From Clostridium sp. AM30-24 (GTDB lineage Bacteria; Bacillota; Clostridia; Lachnospirales; Lachnospiraceae): 10,427 nt of DNA. A program made the translations under genes and the position numbers. This document shows positions 1 to 6,349 of this stretch, piece after piece (the stretch's first letter is position 1; the number at the start of each line of letters is the position of its first letter). The stretch is from the NCBI RefSeq assembly GCF_003480435.1, contig NZ_QUJB01000036.1:468-10894 (forward strand). The letters are read 5' to 3'. The notes under the pieces are model-generated. The model did not search any database and was not told the DNA's origin. It was given only the letters and a program-made list of their open reading frames with translations.

Positions 1-12
1 CTCCGTGCTGTC

Positions 13-48
13 GCCCCTTGATTGCCTATCTGCAAAGGCAGACGGGGC
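13..48 (-). other. Weak nested inverted repeat downstream of the last MATE gene
   Basis: Outer arms GCCCC (13-17) and GGGGC (44-48) enclose TCTGC (29-33) and GCAGA (38-42). It lies just after the MATE stop codon, where a terminator would be expected, but no T-run follows the stem on the minus strand, so it is not a convincing intrinsic terminator. Nothing else could be recognised in positions 1-73. Confidence 0.25.
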
Positions 49-73
49 TGTCAACGGCGGCGCAAAGCAACGT

Positions 74-1429
74 TCATTTTACTGTTGACTGGCTCAGCTG
101 GCTTTGTACTATTGCCTTGTAGTAAACACAAATAGAAATGATTGCAGTAATCGCTTCCGTGATCCAAAACGCATTCCAGACGCCAACCGCTCCGAAAAAC
201 CTGCTGAGTAAAAACGCAGCCGGGATGATGACCACTACATACCGGCAAAGGGAAATCAGTAAGGAGGGAGTTCCTTTCCCAAGTCCCTCCAATGCGCCGG
301 AAGATGTAACAGAAACCGCCGAGACGATAAACCCGGCCCCGATGATGCGTAAGGCGGTTTCCCCGGCCTGAATCGTCGCTTCTGTGTGGGTAAACAGCCC
401 CATCAACTGTCCGGGGATCAGCAGACATATTACTGTCCCAAACACCATAATGATACCACTCATGCACAAAACGATCTTAAAGATCTGGCTGACCCGTTGG
501 TGTTCCCCCGCGCCGTAGTTATAGCCGATCAGGGGGCGCATCCCCTGCACAATGCCATTCGCTGGAAGATAGACAAATGTCTGCAATTTGTAATAGATTC
601 CCAAAACCAGAATATACACTTCGGAATATGCCGCCAAAATCACATTGAGCGCCGAAATCAAAAGAGACGGAAGCGCGAGATTCAGGGTTGCGGGAATGCC
701 AATGGAGTACAGCTTTATTACCATCTTTTTGCTGGGGAGAATGTACTGCCTGCGGATATGCACGCGAATTGGCCGCGCAAGATAGACTACAAGGTAAATC
801 GTCAGCGTCAGAACCTGTCCGATGCCGGTCGCCAGCGCAGCGCCTTTGATTCCCATTTCCGGGAATGGGCCATAGCCAAAAATCAGAACGGGATCTAAGA
901 CAATGTTTATGATGCACCCGCACATCAAGCTTATCATGGTCGTTTTCATGTTTCCTACTGTCTGGAACAATTTCTCAAACGCCATGCTGACGGTAACAAT
1001 GAGTGTAAAGGCGAACGCAACGACAGAATAGCGAACGCCAAGTTCAATGACCGCTTCGGATGAAGTGAACATCCGCAGGAAAACTGGCATGATTGTAATA
1101 CAGCAGACTGTCATAACAACGCCATGAATCACGGCAAGCACAAGTCCCTGCGTGGCTGCCTGATCCGCTTTTCTGTGATCCCCCGCGCCCAGATAGAAGG
1201 CGATCGCTGCATTGATGCCAACGCCAAATCCAATTCCGGCAGCATTGATAAAATTTTGAACCGGGTAAACCAACGATAATGCCGTCATAGCCTCCTCGCT
1301 GATCTGCGCGACGAAAAAACTGTCCACAATGTTGTAGAGGGAATTGACCAGCATAGATAAAACCATAGGCAAGGACATGGATAAAATCAGCGGTAATACC
1401 GGTTTCTCTTTCATGAAAGTGTCGTTCAT
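74..1429 (-). CDS. MATE family multidrug efflux transporter (third gene of nitroreductase operon)
   Basis: This is an integral membrane antiporter of the MATE family (NorM/DinF-like), expected to export cationic or hydrophobic compounds using a Na+ or H+ gradient. The 451-aa product has the usual family length and about 12 hydrophobic segments in two similar halves. Family-like motifs seen are LDPVLIFG (about 178-185), EMGIKGAA (191-198) and NYGAGEH (304-310). An AGGGAGG ribosome binding site (1437-1443) lies 7 nt before the ATG at 1429 and 4 nt before an adjacent ATG at 1432; I chose 1429, and the product differs by one residue. The start is 22 nt after the stop of the preceding MATE gene, so the two are almost certainly cotranscribed. 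The C-terminus ends in TGA at 74-76 and looks complete. The substrate cannot be told from sequence. Confidence 0.92.
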   Translation of the reverse strand: MNDTFMKEKPVLPLILSMSLPMVLSMLVNSLYNIVDSFFVAQISEEAMTALSLVYPVQNFINAAGIGFGVGINAAIAFYLGAGDHRKADQAATQGLVLAVIHGVVMTVCCITIMPVFLRMFTSSEAVIELGVRYSVVAFAFTLIVTVSMAFEKLFQTVGNMKTTMISLMCGCIINIVLDPVLIFGYGPFPEMGIKGAALATGIGQVLTLTIYLVVYLARPIRVHIRRQYILPSKKMVIKLYSIGIPATLNLALPSLLISALNVILAAYSEVYILVLGIYYKLQTFVYLPANGIVQGMRPLIGYNYGAGEHQRVSQIFKIVLCMSGIIMVFGTVICLLIPGQLMGLFTHTEATIQAGETALRIIGAGFIVSAVSVTSSGALEGLGKGTPSLLISLCRYVVVIIPAAFLLSRFFGAVGVWNAFWITEAITAIISICVYYKAIVQSQLSQSTVK

Positions 1430-1436
1430 CATTTTT

Positions 1437-1443
1437 CCTCCCT
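1437..1443 (-). promoter_or_regulatory. Ribosome binding site deciding the start of the downstream MATE gene
   Basis: AGGGAGG on the minus strand, 7 nt from the ATG at 1429 and 4 nt from the ATG at 1432. It rules out the longer reading that begins at 1450, which would overlap the binding site itself. Confidence 0.8.
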
Positions 1444-1451
1444 GGAACACG

Positions 1452-2792
1452 TTATGAGATATTTTTGCGGCGATGCCATGCCATCATCACAAGAGCAACG
1501 AGCAAAGTGGCAGTTTCGGCAACCGGAAATGCAAGCCAGATTCCGTTCAGATGGAACAATTTGTCCAGGCACCATAAGGCGGGAACAAGGAAAAGCATCT
1601 GCCTGCATAATTGGATTGCCATGCTGGAACCTACTTTTTCCGTAGCCTGAAAATAGGTGGAAATCATAGTAGAGAGACCGCAAAACAGATAGCTTGCCGC
1701 CATAATCCGCATAGCGGATATCCCAAAGGAGCGCATGGTTTCCGACGCCGTAAACAATCCCAAAATCTGTGCTGGAAAAAGGATGACGGCCAATGTCCCC
1801 AGTATCATCATACCAGTGACCAAAGCGGTTCCGTATCGGAAAGCGGAATGTAGCCGTTCGCTGTTGCCTGCGCCGTAGTTAAACCGCATGACAGGCAAAC
1901 AGCCTTGAATCAAGCCGTTTACCGTCATAACAATCAGCTGCTGCACCTTAAAATATGCGCCGAAGAAAGCGATCGCCGTATCGGAATACGCCACCAAAAA
2001 CAGATTGACAAAGGTCACCATAAACGAACTGAGGGCGTTCATAATAAAAGATGGCAGGCCAAAGGCAAAAATACGGCGGATCATCTGCTTTTGCAAATGA
2101 AAGCCTTTGATTTTTACCTGCACTTTCTGCTTTTTGCCCAGCAGCAAAGCAAATGCCAAAATCATGGACAGCAGATAGCCTGCAACGGTAGCTACCGCAG
2201 CGCCGCGGATTCCCATAGCTGGGAAAATACCAATCCCAAAAATCAGAATGGGGTCGAACACGAAGTTGACGACCACGCCCGCGATCTGGAACCACATGGG
2301 AGCGACCATGTTCCCGGTGGCCTGTATCATCTTCTGGATGGCGATATGCACCATATTGGGAATTTGCATGAAGGAGCACACACTCATATAGGCGATGCTC
2401 AGCTGATAAATTTCTTCATTATTGGTGAATGCCCGAAAATAGGGTTTCATAATCAGTAATGCCAGAAGATTGAGCAAAGCACCAATTCCAAAGGCCAGTA
2501 ACAATCCATGTGTGACGGTTGTATTTGCATCATCCTGCTTTTTCTGTCCAAGATATCCTGCTATCAGCACATTCACGCCGACACCGATCCAGATAGACGC
2601 TGCATTCATCAATGTTGTAATCGGGAATGCCAGAGAAACAGCGATCAGTGCATTCTCACTCAACCGTGCCACAAACGCGCTGTCTATCAGGTTATAGGAA
2701 TATTGCAGGAACATGGAAATCAGCGGCGGTATCGACATTTGCCAGATGAGTTTTCCAACAGGAGCGACCGCCATTTTATTATTGGTCTGCAT
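1452..2792 (-). CDS. MATE family multidrug efflux transporter (second gene of nitroreductase operon)
   Basis: A 446-aa MATE antiporter with about 12 membrane segments, including FDPILIFG (179-186), MGIRGAA (193-199) and FNYGAGN (304-310), the same landmarks at nearly the same places as in the next gene. It is expected to act in the cytoplasmic membrane as a drug or metabolite exporter. The reading frame is open upstream to 3044, but the real start is the ATG at 2792: a GAGGAGGG binding site (2798-2805) sits 5 nt before it, and the extra N-terminal residues of the longer reading are non-hydrophobic and lie inside the nitroreductase gene. It follows the nitroreductase and precedes the second MATE gene. 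The two MATE proteins are clearly related but diverged, which suggests either a heterodimer-like pair or two exporters of different range; this is inference. Confidence 0.93.
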   Translation of the reverse strand: MQTNNKMAVAPVGKLIWQMSIPPLISMFLQYSYNLIDSAFVARLSENALIAVSLAFPITTLMNAASIWIGVGVNVLIAGYLGQKKQDDANTTVTHGLLLAFGIGALLNLLALLIMKPYFRAFTNNEEIYQLSIAYMSVCSFMQIPNMVHIAIQKMIQATGNMVAPMWFQIAGVVVNFVFDPILIFGIGIFPAMGIRGAAVATVAGYLLSMILAFALLLGKKQKVQVKIKGFHLQKQMIRRIFAFGLPSFIMNALSSFMVTFVNLFLVAYSDTAIAFFGAYFKVQQLIVMTVNGLIQGCLPVMRFNYGAGNSERLHSAFRYGTALVTGMMILGTLAVILFPAQILGLFTASETMRSFGISAMRIMAASYLFCGLSTMISTYFQATEKVGSSMAIQLCRQMLFLVPALWCLDKLFHLNGIWLAFPVAETATLLVALVMMAWHRRKNIS

Positions 2793-2797
2793 ACTTT

Positions 2798-2805
2798 CCC
2801 TCCTC
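2798..2805 (-). promoter_or_regulatory. Strong ribosome binding site for the second-position MATE gene
   Basis: GAGGAGGG on the minus strand, 5 nt from the ATG at 2792. It fixes the start and excludes the 84-residue N-terminal extension that the open frame would allow. Confidence 0.85.
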
Positions 2806-2814
2806 TCCACAAAG

Positions 2815-2842
2815 TGTCCGGCGCAAAAAATTGCGCCGGACA
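2815..2842 (-). other. Perfect 12-bp stem-loop between nitroreductase and MATE genes
   Basis: TGTCCGGCGCAA (2815-2826) and TTGCGCCGGACA (2831-2842) are exact inverse complements around a 4-nt A/T loop. The hairpin starts 9 nt after the nitroreductase stop codon and ends about 10 nt before the ribosome binding site of the MATE gene. On the minus strand it is followed by CTTTGTGG rather than a T-run, so it is unlikely to be a full terminator. It could set relative expression within the operon through mRNA processing or stability, or act as a protein-binding palindrome. Confidence 0.7.
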
Positions 2843-2850
2843 GCGGGACA

Positions 2851-3357
2851 TTAAATCCGAACGATATAGTTTTGTTTGCGTGCTGCGGGTTGACCGGCTT
2901 CCTTGGCCGGATAGCCCAATGCAATCGCCCCGACGCCACGCAAGGTTTCCGGTAGCTTCCACTCCCGCAGGAGAGCCTTGCCACTTTCACTGTCAAAAAT
3001 CTCACGTTCCCGATGTACCCATACAGTTCCCAGCCCAAGGGCATGGGCGGCGAGCATCATGTTTTCGAGGACGCAGCTTCCGTCCTCCACAAAGGTACTT
3101 GCGGAGCCATCTGCCAAAACTAGGATCACGACAGGTGCGCCATAATAAGGGTCTGTGTTGCTCCCCATCACTTCTGCGTTTAGTTTTGCAATCTCCCGCC
3201 TATATTTGGGGTCTGTAATTGCAATGATGGTTGGAGATTGATGTCCTCCGCCGGTAGGAGCGTAAGTCCCTGCTTCCAGTACAGCGTCCAAAGCCTTGGA
3301 AGGGACAGGTTCCGATTTATAAGCCCGTACACTACGGCGCGTCTTGATAAGAGACAA
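2851..3357 (-). CDS. Nitroreductase family flavoprotein (start uncertain)
   Basis: A small FMN-dependent nitroreductase-family oxidoreductase, expected to reduce nitroaromatics, quinones or related substrates with NAD(P)H in the cytoplasm. Family signs: N-terminal KTRRSVRAY (5-13, FMN phosphate contact region), APTGGGHQSP (33-42), the helix ENMMLAAHALGLGTVWV (98-114) and a C-terminal GAIALGYPAKE. The length of 168 aa is normal for the short form. The start is odd. The frame can begin with TTG at 3357, which has no nearby binding site, or with CTG at 3375, which is 7 nt from GGAGG (3383-3387). The best-looking ATG (3371) is out of frame by one base across an A6T6 run; one extra A would give the expected N-terminus MEKNFLSLIKTRRSVR. 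The gene heads an operon with two MATE exporters, which suggests a detoxification role. Function confident, start not. Confidence 0.85.
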   Translation of the reverse strand: MSLIKTRRSVRAYKSEPVPSKALDAVLEAGTYAPTGGGHQSPTIIAITDPKYRREIAKLNAEVMGSNTDPYYGAPVVILVLADGSASTFVEDGSCVLENMMLAAHALGLGTVWVHREREIFDSESGKALLREWKLPETLRGVGAIALGYPAKEAGQPAARKQNYIVRI

Positions 3358-3382
3358 AAAATTTTTTCCATACAGATATAGT

Positions 3383-3387
3383 CCTCC
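3383..3387 (-). promoter_or_regulatory. Ribosome binding site upstream of the nitroreductase
   Basis: GGAGG on the minus strand. It is 7 nt from an in-frame CTG (3375-3373), 11 nt from an out-of-frame ATG (3371-3369) and about 25 nt from the in-frame TTG (3357). It is the only good binding site near this gene, so the start lies close to it. Confidence 0.65.
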
Positions 3388-3418
3388 ATTCTGCTAATAC
3401 TTCCGAGATGCAGGCAAC

Positions 3419-3456
3419 AAAAAAGCCACACAACTATCACAAGATAGCTGTGTGGC
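3419..3456 (-). terminator. Strong intrinsic terminator inside the nitroreductase-MATE leader (probable attenuator)
   Basis: A 14-bp stem formed by 3443-3456 and 3425-3438, with one non-Watson-Crick G-T type pair and an ACAA/TTGT loop, is followed on the minus strand by six T residues (3424-3419). This is a textbook Rho-independent terminator for minus-strand transcription. It lies about 45-80 nt after the predicted start of the consensus promoter at 3506-3534 and before the nitroreductase. It may also end read-through from the MerR operon, but its place inside the leader suggests conditional termination of the efflux operon. No clear antiterminator pairing was found by eye. Confidence 0.85.
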
Positions 3457-3505
3457 AAAAAGATGACCGAATCCGGAAAAAGTCCACTCAAATTTTACGC
3501 GTATT

Positions 3506-3534
3506 ATTATAGCATTCTTTCAGGAGACTGTCAA
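3506..3534 (-). promoter_or_regulatory. Consensus sigma-A promoter of the nitroreductase-MATE-MATE operon
   Basis: On the minus strand TTGACA (3534-3529) is separated by exactly 17 bp from TATAAT (3511-3506). Both hexamers match consensus perfectly. Transcription would start near 3499, giving a leader of about 125 nt that contains the terminator hairpin at 3419-3456. Confidence 0.88.
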
Positions 3535-3545
3535 GCATCAATCAT

Positions 3546-3599
3546 TACGGAATTGTGGCGGCTGTCTGTTGTTTTTTGTGTTACTTTATGGCACATGAG
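3546..3599. repeat. Direct repeat copy 1, at the 3' end of the broken B3/B4 gene
   Basis: It is related to positions 6350-6406 in the same orientation. The segment from 3578 is nearly identical (21 of 22 bases, including the shared 16-mer CTTTATGGCACATGAG), and the first 21 bases match at 17. The middle differs and is 3 nt shorter. On the minus strand a shared reading frame runs LMCHK-T-K...DS-H-S through both copies, so the repeat may be a fragment of a once-coding sequence or the end of a mobile unit. Confidence 0.6.
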
Positions 3600-3913
3600 A
3601 AATTCTGTCTGGTTTTGTACTCGTAGTGAGTGGGCATGTTCTCCCATTGGGAGGCCACCCACCAGTCCAATTCATTCAGTACGATATTGGATAGGATATT
3701 CAAGGCTCGGAATGCTTCTCGATATGGTAAAATATCCGGATCTTCCTTGACTTTTCTTCCCTCAAAACGCTGCATTGCAGCTTGGATACTTTCATCTAAA
3801 AATTGTTCAATCTCTGGGTATGCGTTATTATTATCAATGTCTTTTGCCATAACAACACCAAAACAGGCACTCGGCAGTTCTTCAAAAATTTCTTTTTTAA
3901 CAACGAATCTCAT
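3581..3913 (-). pseudogene. Truncated B3/B4 (tRNA-binding) domain protein
   Basis: The first 73 or so residues (3913-3695) resemble the N-terminus of stand-alone B3/B4-domain proteins, the fold shared with the phenylalanyl-tRNA synthetase beta subunit. Recognised segments are FVVKKEIFEELP, CFGVVMAKDID and DILPYREAFRALN. Such proteins are normally about 210-240 aa; this frame is only 110 aa and its C-terminal part, rich in W, Y and Q, does not look like the family. One base out of frame the DNA reads YPIQYRTE and then a stop, which may echo the family's NPxxYRxS motif, so a frameshift plus a deletion is possible. The gene follows the MerR regulator by 12 nt with an AGAAGGG binding site, so it was the last gene of that operon. 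It ends in a repeat also present at 6350-6406. Probably non-functional. Confidence 0.65.
3630..3662. other. Compound hairpin in the broken tail of the B3/B4 gene
   Basis: Outer arms GTGGG (3630-3634) and CCCAC (3658-3662) enclose CTCCC (3641-3645) and GGGAG (3649-3653) around a 3-nt loop. It lies exactly in the part of the reading frame that no longer resembles the B3/B4 family, next to the repeat at 3546-3599. It could be the structured end of an inserted element; that is inference. Confidence 0.4.
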
Positions 3914-3925
3914 TTTATGCCCTTC

Positions 3926-4753
3926 TTATCTGCACTTGACCGGAATACATATTTCAGTCACAAATTTTTCACTGTCATTAGTAATGCCATAGTCTATGAG
4001 CGTGATTTCTCGCGAAAAACCAGCAATCTGTATCTGTTCTTTTGTGATGTAGTCAAGGAGCTTTTCATAGTGCGCTGGAGCTTCTATATGACTGCCTCGA
4101 AAACGCAGCCGTACACAAAGTGTTTTGGGAAGAGTAATGGTTTCACCTGTATAAATGTCCTCTTGATCCAGTATTAGAAAAATGCTGTCATAACGATTTA
4201 CTTTTGATTGCTGCAAATGTTCCGCGGAAATGCCAAGTCCGACCTTTCCAAGAAATACAACGGCTTCGGCATCAGATTGATCCAGCTTTCTAATCGGCAC
4301 TTCCATATCATGAGAGCCATGTACTTTCAGTGGAGCGTCTACCCAAACAATGCGACAGGACGGAAGCTCTATTAAGGAAACGGTATCCAAAGGCACACTT
4401 TGTGCGTCTCGCAGCCAATTTAAGCGGTGGTTAATCTTTTGTTCTATACGTTGTAATTCTTGTTGCTTTTTCAGGACTGCATGCTTTTGCTGTAACAACT
4501 TTTCCTCAATACGGCTGATATCCTTATTTTTGAGAAAGTCCTCAATCTCGGACAAAGGCATATCCAATGCCCGCAAATACCTGATTGTGTTGAGTACTTC
4601 AAATTGTTCGGTGCCATAGTAACGATAGCCAGAATCTGAGGAAATGTATTCTGGTGTAAGCAAACCGATATGTTCATAGTGCCGCAAACTACTAACACTG
4701 ATATGAAACAATTTTGACACTTCACCTATTGGGAAGAGATTTTTCCGATCCAT
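3926..4753 (-). CDS. MerR family transcriptional regulator, BmrR-like with effector-binding domain
   Basis: A 275-aa drug-sensing activator of the MerR family. The N-terminal winged helix (about 7-75) shows IGEVSKLFHISVSSLRHYE, then GLLTPEY, SGYRYY and a second helix pair ending LSEIEDFL. A Q/K/E-rich helix at about 80-113 is the dimerisation coiled coil. The remaining 160 residues form a GyrI/BmrR-type effector domain, which in known relatives binds lipophilic cations. The ATG at 4753 follows the upstream MATE stop by 3 nt, and its GGAGGAG binding site lies within the end of that gene, so the pair is translationally linked. The regulator probably acts on the 19-bp-spacer promoter at 6151-6181, where a dyad sits between the -35 and -10, and so controls its own operon. 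Effector unknown. Confidence 0.93.
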   Translation of the reverse strand: MDRKNLFPIGEVSKLFHISVSSLRHYEHIGLLTPEYISSDSGYRYYGTEQFEVLNTIRYLRALDMPLSEIEDFLKNKDISRIEEKLLQQKHAVLKKQQELQRIEQKINHRLNWLRDAQSVPLDTVSLIELPSCRIVWVDAPLKVHGSHDMEVPIRKLDQSDAEAVVFLGKVGLGISAEHLQQSKVNRYDSIFLILDQEDIYTGETITLPKTLCVRLRFRGSHIEAPAHYEKLLDYITKEQIQIAGFSREITLIDYGITNDSEKFVTEICIPVKCR

Positions 4754-4756
4754 ATC

Positions 4757-6115
4757 TTACTCCTCCACCAGAACAAGCGTTGATTTGCGCCGTATGACTC
4801 CAAAGGCGATTAGGCAGATCACGACCGATAGCAGTGAGCCTGCCGCGGTAGCCAGTCCCATCGGGAGAAGCGTTGCCGGGAATAATTTTGAGGTCACATA
4901 AACGCCAGGCACACGCATCAATACAATGGCGAGAATATTGTGTAAAAACGACAGGCCGGATTTCCTGCATGCGCAAAAAAAGCCGCTAAAACTAAAATGA
5001 ATGCCAGCAAAAATACAGTCAAAAATGTAACCACGCAGATACTGGCCGCCGAAACGGACCACCGCCGCTCCGTCCGCAGTGCTGGGATCAGTGAACAGCG
5101 AAACGATGCCTTCCGCTGTAAACTGGATCGCGATAGAAGCAAGCACACCAAAGCCTGCGGCGAGCATCACCGCATAGCGCAGCGTTTGAATGGCCCGCTC
5201 CGGTTTGCCCGCACCGATATTTTGCGCTCCCAAGGCAGAAACGGTAGACAGCATAGAGGAGGGGACCAAAAAGAGAAAACTGATCACTTTCTCCACAATC
5301 CCGACTGCCGCTGCGTCATTCAGTCCACGCTGATTGGCAATAATCGTGATAATAATAAAAGCAACTTGAATCAGGCCGTCCTGAAACGCAATCGGGATGC
5401 CGATCCCCAAAATTTTCCCCATGACCGCACGGCAAGGCTTGAAGTCGCTTTTTTTCAGAACGATGCTCCTGCGTTTCAAAATAACGGTAAGGGAAACAAC
5501 TACACTGATTGCCTGAGAGAGAGTTGTACCAAGGGCTGCGCCCGCAGGCCCAAGGTGCAGCACACCCATAAAAAGATAGTCTAAAGCGATGTTGGCAGCA
5601 CAGGCTGTGGCAATAAAGCACATCGGGCTTTTGCTGTCGCCCAACCCTCGAAAAATAGAACTGATAATGTTGTAGGATGTAATAAACGGAATCCCGATAA
5701 AGCAGATGGTCAAATAGGTGATCGTACCACTCACCGCATCCGTTGGCGTAGACATGGCAACGACAATGGGATGAACAAGGGATAACAGGATGGCCGTAAG
5801 TGCAATGGAAACCACCAGAAACAATATTACCGTATTCCCGATGTTATGCGCTGCCTGTTTTCGATCTCCTGCCCCCACCGCCTGGCCGACGCTGACGGTT
5901 GTTCCCATCGATAACCCTACAATCATAACCGTAATCATGTGCATCACTTGTGAGCCGATAGAAACAGCGGTAGTACTGGCTACACCCTCGAACTGTCCGA
6001 TGATAAATAGGTCAGCCATGCCATAGAGCGTTTGAAGAAAATACGAGAGCAGATACGGCAATGAGAATAATACAACATTTTTGAACACACTGCCGGTAGT
6101 AAGGTTCTTTTCCAT
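4757..6115 (-). CDS. MATE family efflux transporter controlled by the adjacent MerR regulator
   Basis: A 452-aa MATE antiporter with about 12 membrane helices. Visible landmarks are LPYLLSYFLQTLYGMADLF (19-37), VGQAVGAGDRKQA (76-88), a second GAQNIGAG copy in the C-terminal half, and the conserved stretch FSGFFCACRKSGLS. It belongs to a different MATE branch from the two tandem genes at 74-2792, as the motifs differ in detail. The ATG at 6115 is preceded by AAGGA 9 nt upstream, giving a short leader of about 30 nt from the promoter at 6151-6181. The MerR gene follows by 3 nt. Context points to inducible export of the compound sensed by the MerR protein. It appears complete. Confidence 0.93.
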   Translation of the reverse strand: MEKNLTTGSVFKNVVLFSLPYLLSYFLQTLYGMADLFIIGQFEGVASTTAVSIGSQVMHMITVMIVGLSMGTTVSVGQAVGAGDRKQAAHNIGNTVILFLVVSIALTAILLSLVHPIVVAMSTPTDAVSGTITYLTICFIGIPFITSYNIISSIFRGLGDSKSPMCFIATACAANIALDYLFMGVLHLGPAGAALGTTLSQAISVVVSLTVILKRRSIVLKKSDFKPCRAVMGKILGIGIPIAFQDGLIQVAFIIITIIANQRGLNDAAAVGIVEKVISFLFLVPSSMLSTVSALGAQNIGAGKPERAIQTLRYAVMLAAGFGVLASIAIQFTAEGIVSLFTDPSTADGAAVVRFGGQYLRGYIFDCIFAGIHFSFSGFFCACRKSGLSFLHNILAIVLMRVPGVYVTSKLFPATLLPMGLATAAGSLLSVVICLIAFGVIRRKSTLVLVEE

Positions 6116-6150
6116 ATTGCCTAATCCTTCTTTTTTGTTAAACTACCAAT

Positions 6151-6181
6151 ATTATAATATCTACAACAGATGTAGAGTCAA
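6151..6181 (-). promoter_or_regulatory. MerR-type promoter with 19-bp spacer
   Basis: On the minus strand TTGACT (6181-6176) and TATAAT (6156-6151) are near-perfect hexamers separated by 19 bp, 2 bp longer than optimal for sigma-A polymerase. MerR-family activators work at exactly such stretched promoters by twisting the DNA. The MATE start codon is 36 nt after the -10 element. Confidence 0.85.
6160..6176. promoter_or_regulatory. Dyad operator for the MerR regulator
   Basis: TCTACA (6160-6165) and TGTAGA (6171-6176) form a perfect 6-bp inverted repeat around 5 nt, lying within the promoter spacer and touching the -35 hexamer. The position and symmetry match MerR-family operators. The likely binder is the product of the MerR gene in the same operon. 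Confidence 0.8.
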
Positions 6182-6191
6182 GCGCTTTTTC

Positions 6192-6272
6192 TCATTTTGT
6201 AGTACCGTTCAAATGACTTTTTATAAGTTTATTTTTTTCACGCAAATTCTTGAGAATATCTCGTGTTTCCAT
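6192..6272 (-). pseudogene. 26-codon N-terminal remnant of an XRE-type regulator
   Basis: An ATG at 6272 with an AGGAGG binding site 7 nt upstream opens a frame METRDILKNLREKNK... that ends at a TGA (6192-6194) after 26 codons. METRDILKNLREKN is a typical start of a helix-turn-helix XRE protein found in gut Firmicutes, which would continue with the LTQ-type HTH helices; here the sequence turns into unrelated residues after about codon 15. The promoter and binding site are intact but the protein is gone, so the MATE-MerR module appears to have been joined inside this gene. Confidence 0.6.
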
Positions 6273-6304
6273 GTCTGTCCCTCCTAAGGAATATGTTATT
6301 ATTT

Positions 6305-6334
6305 ATTATAAAACTGCAAACCTTATTTTAACAA
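6305..6334 (-). promoter_or_regulatory. Promoter candidate for the XRE remnant
   Basis: On the minus strand TTGTTA (6334-6329) and TATAAT (6310-6305) are 18 bp apart, about 32 nt before the remnant's start codon. Read-through from it could reach the MATE-MerR operon. Confidence 0.5.
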
Positions 6335-6349
6335 GCAACTCGCTGTTGC

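Noticed and set aside
386..898. Plus-strand open frame of 170 aa
   Set aside because: Antisense to the MATE gene with no family resemblance or initiation signals.
1905..2459. Plus-strand open frame of 184 aa
   Set aside because: Rich in H, Q and N, as expected from the complement of membrane-protein codons; no start signals.
2793..3044. N-terminal extension of the 1452-2792 MATE gene
   Set aside because: The extra 84 residues overlap the nitroreductase gene, are not MATE-like, and a strong ribosome binding site fixes the start at 2792.
2508..3218. Long plus-strand open frame (236 aa)
   Set aside because: It lies antisense to the nitroreductase and MATE genes, has low-complexity H/R/S-rich sequence and no ribosome binding site; it is a shadow of GC-rich coding on the other strand.
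3180..3491. A 103-aa frame running through the leader and terminator into the nitroreductase
   Set aside because: It starts with TTG without a binding site, passes through the terminator hairpin, and overlaps the nitroreductase in another frame; its only interest is that it contains the out-of-frame ATG at 3371.
3546..3599. Treating the repeat pair as attL/attR of an integrative element
   Set aside because: No integrase or recombinase gene is present between the copies, and the copies differ in the middle, so site-specific integration is not supported by what is visible.
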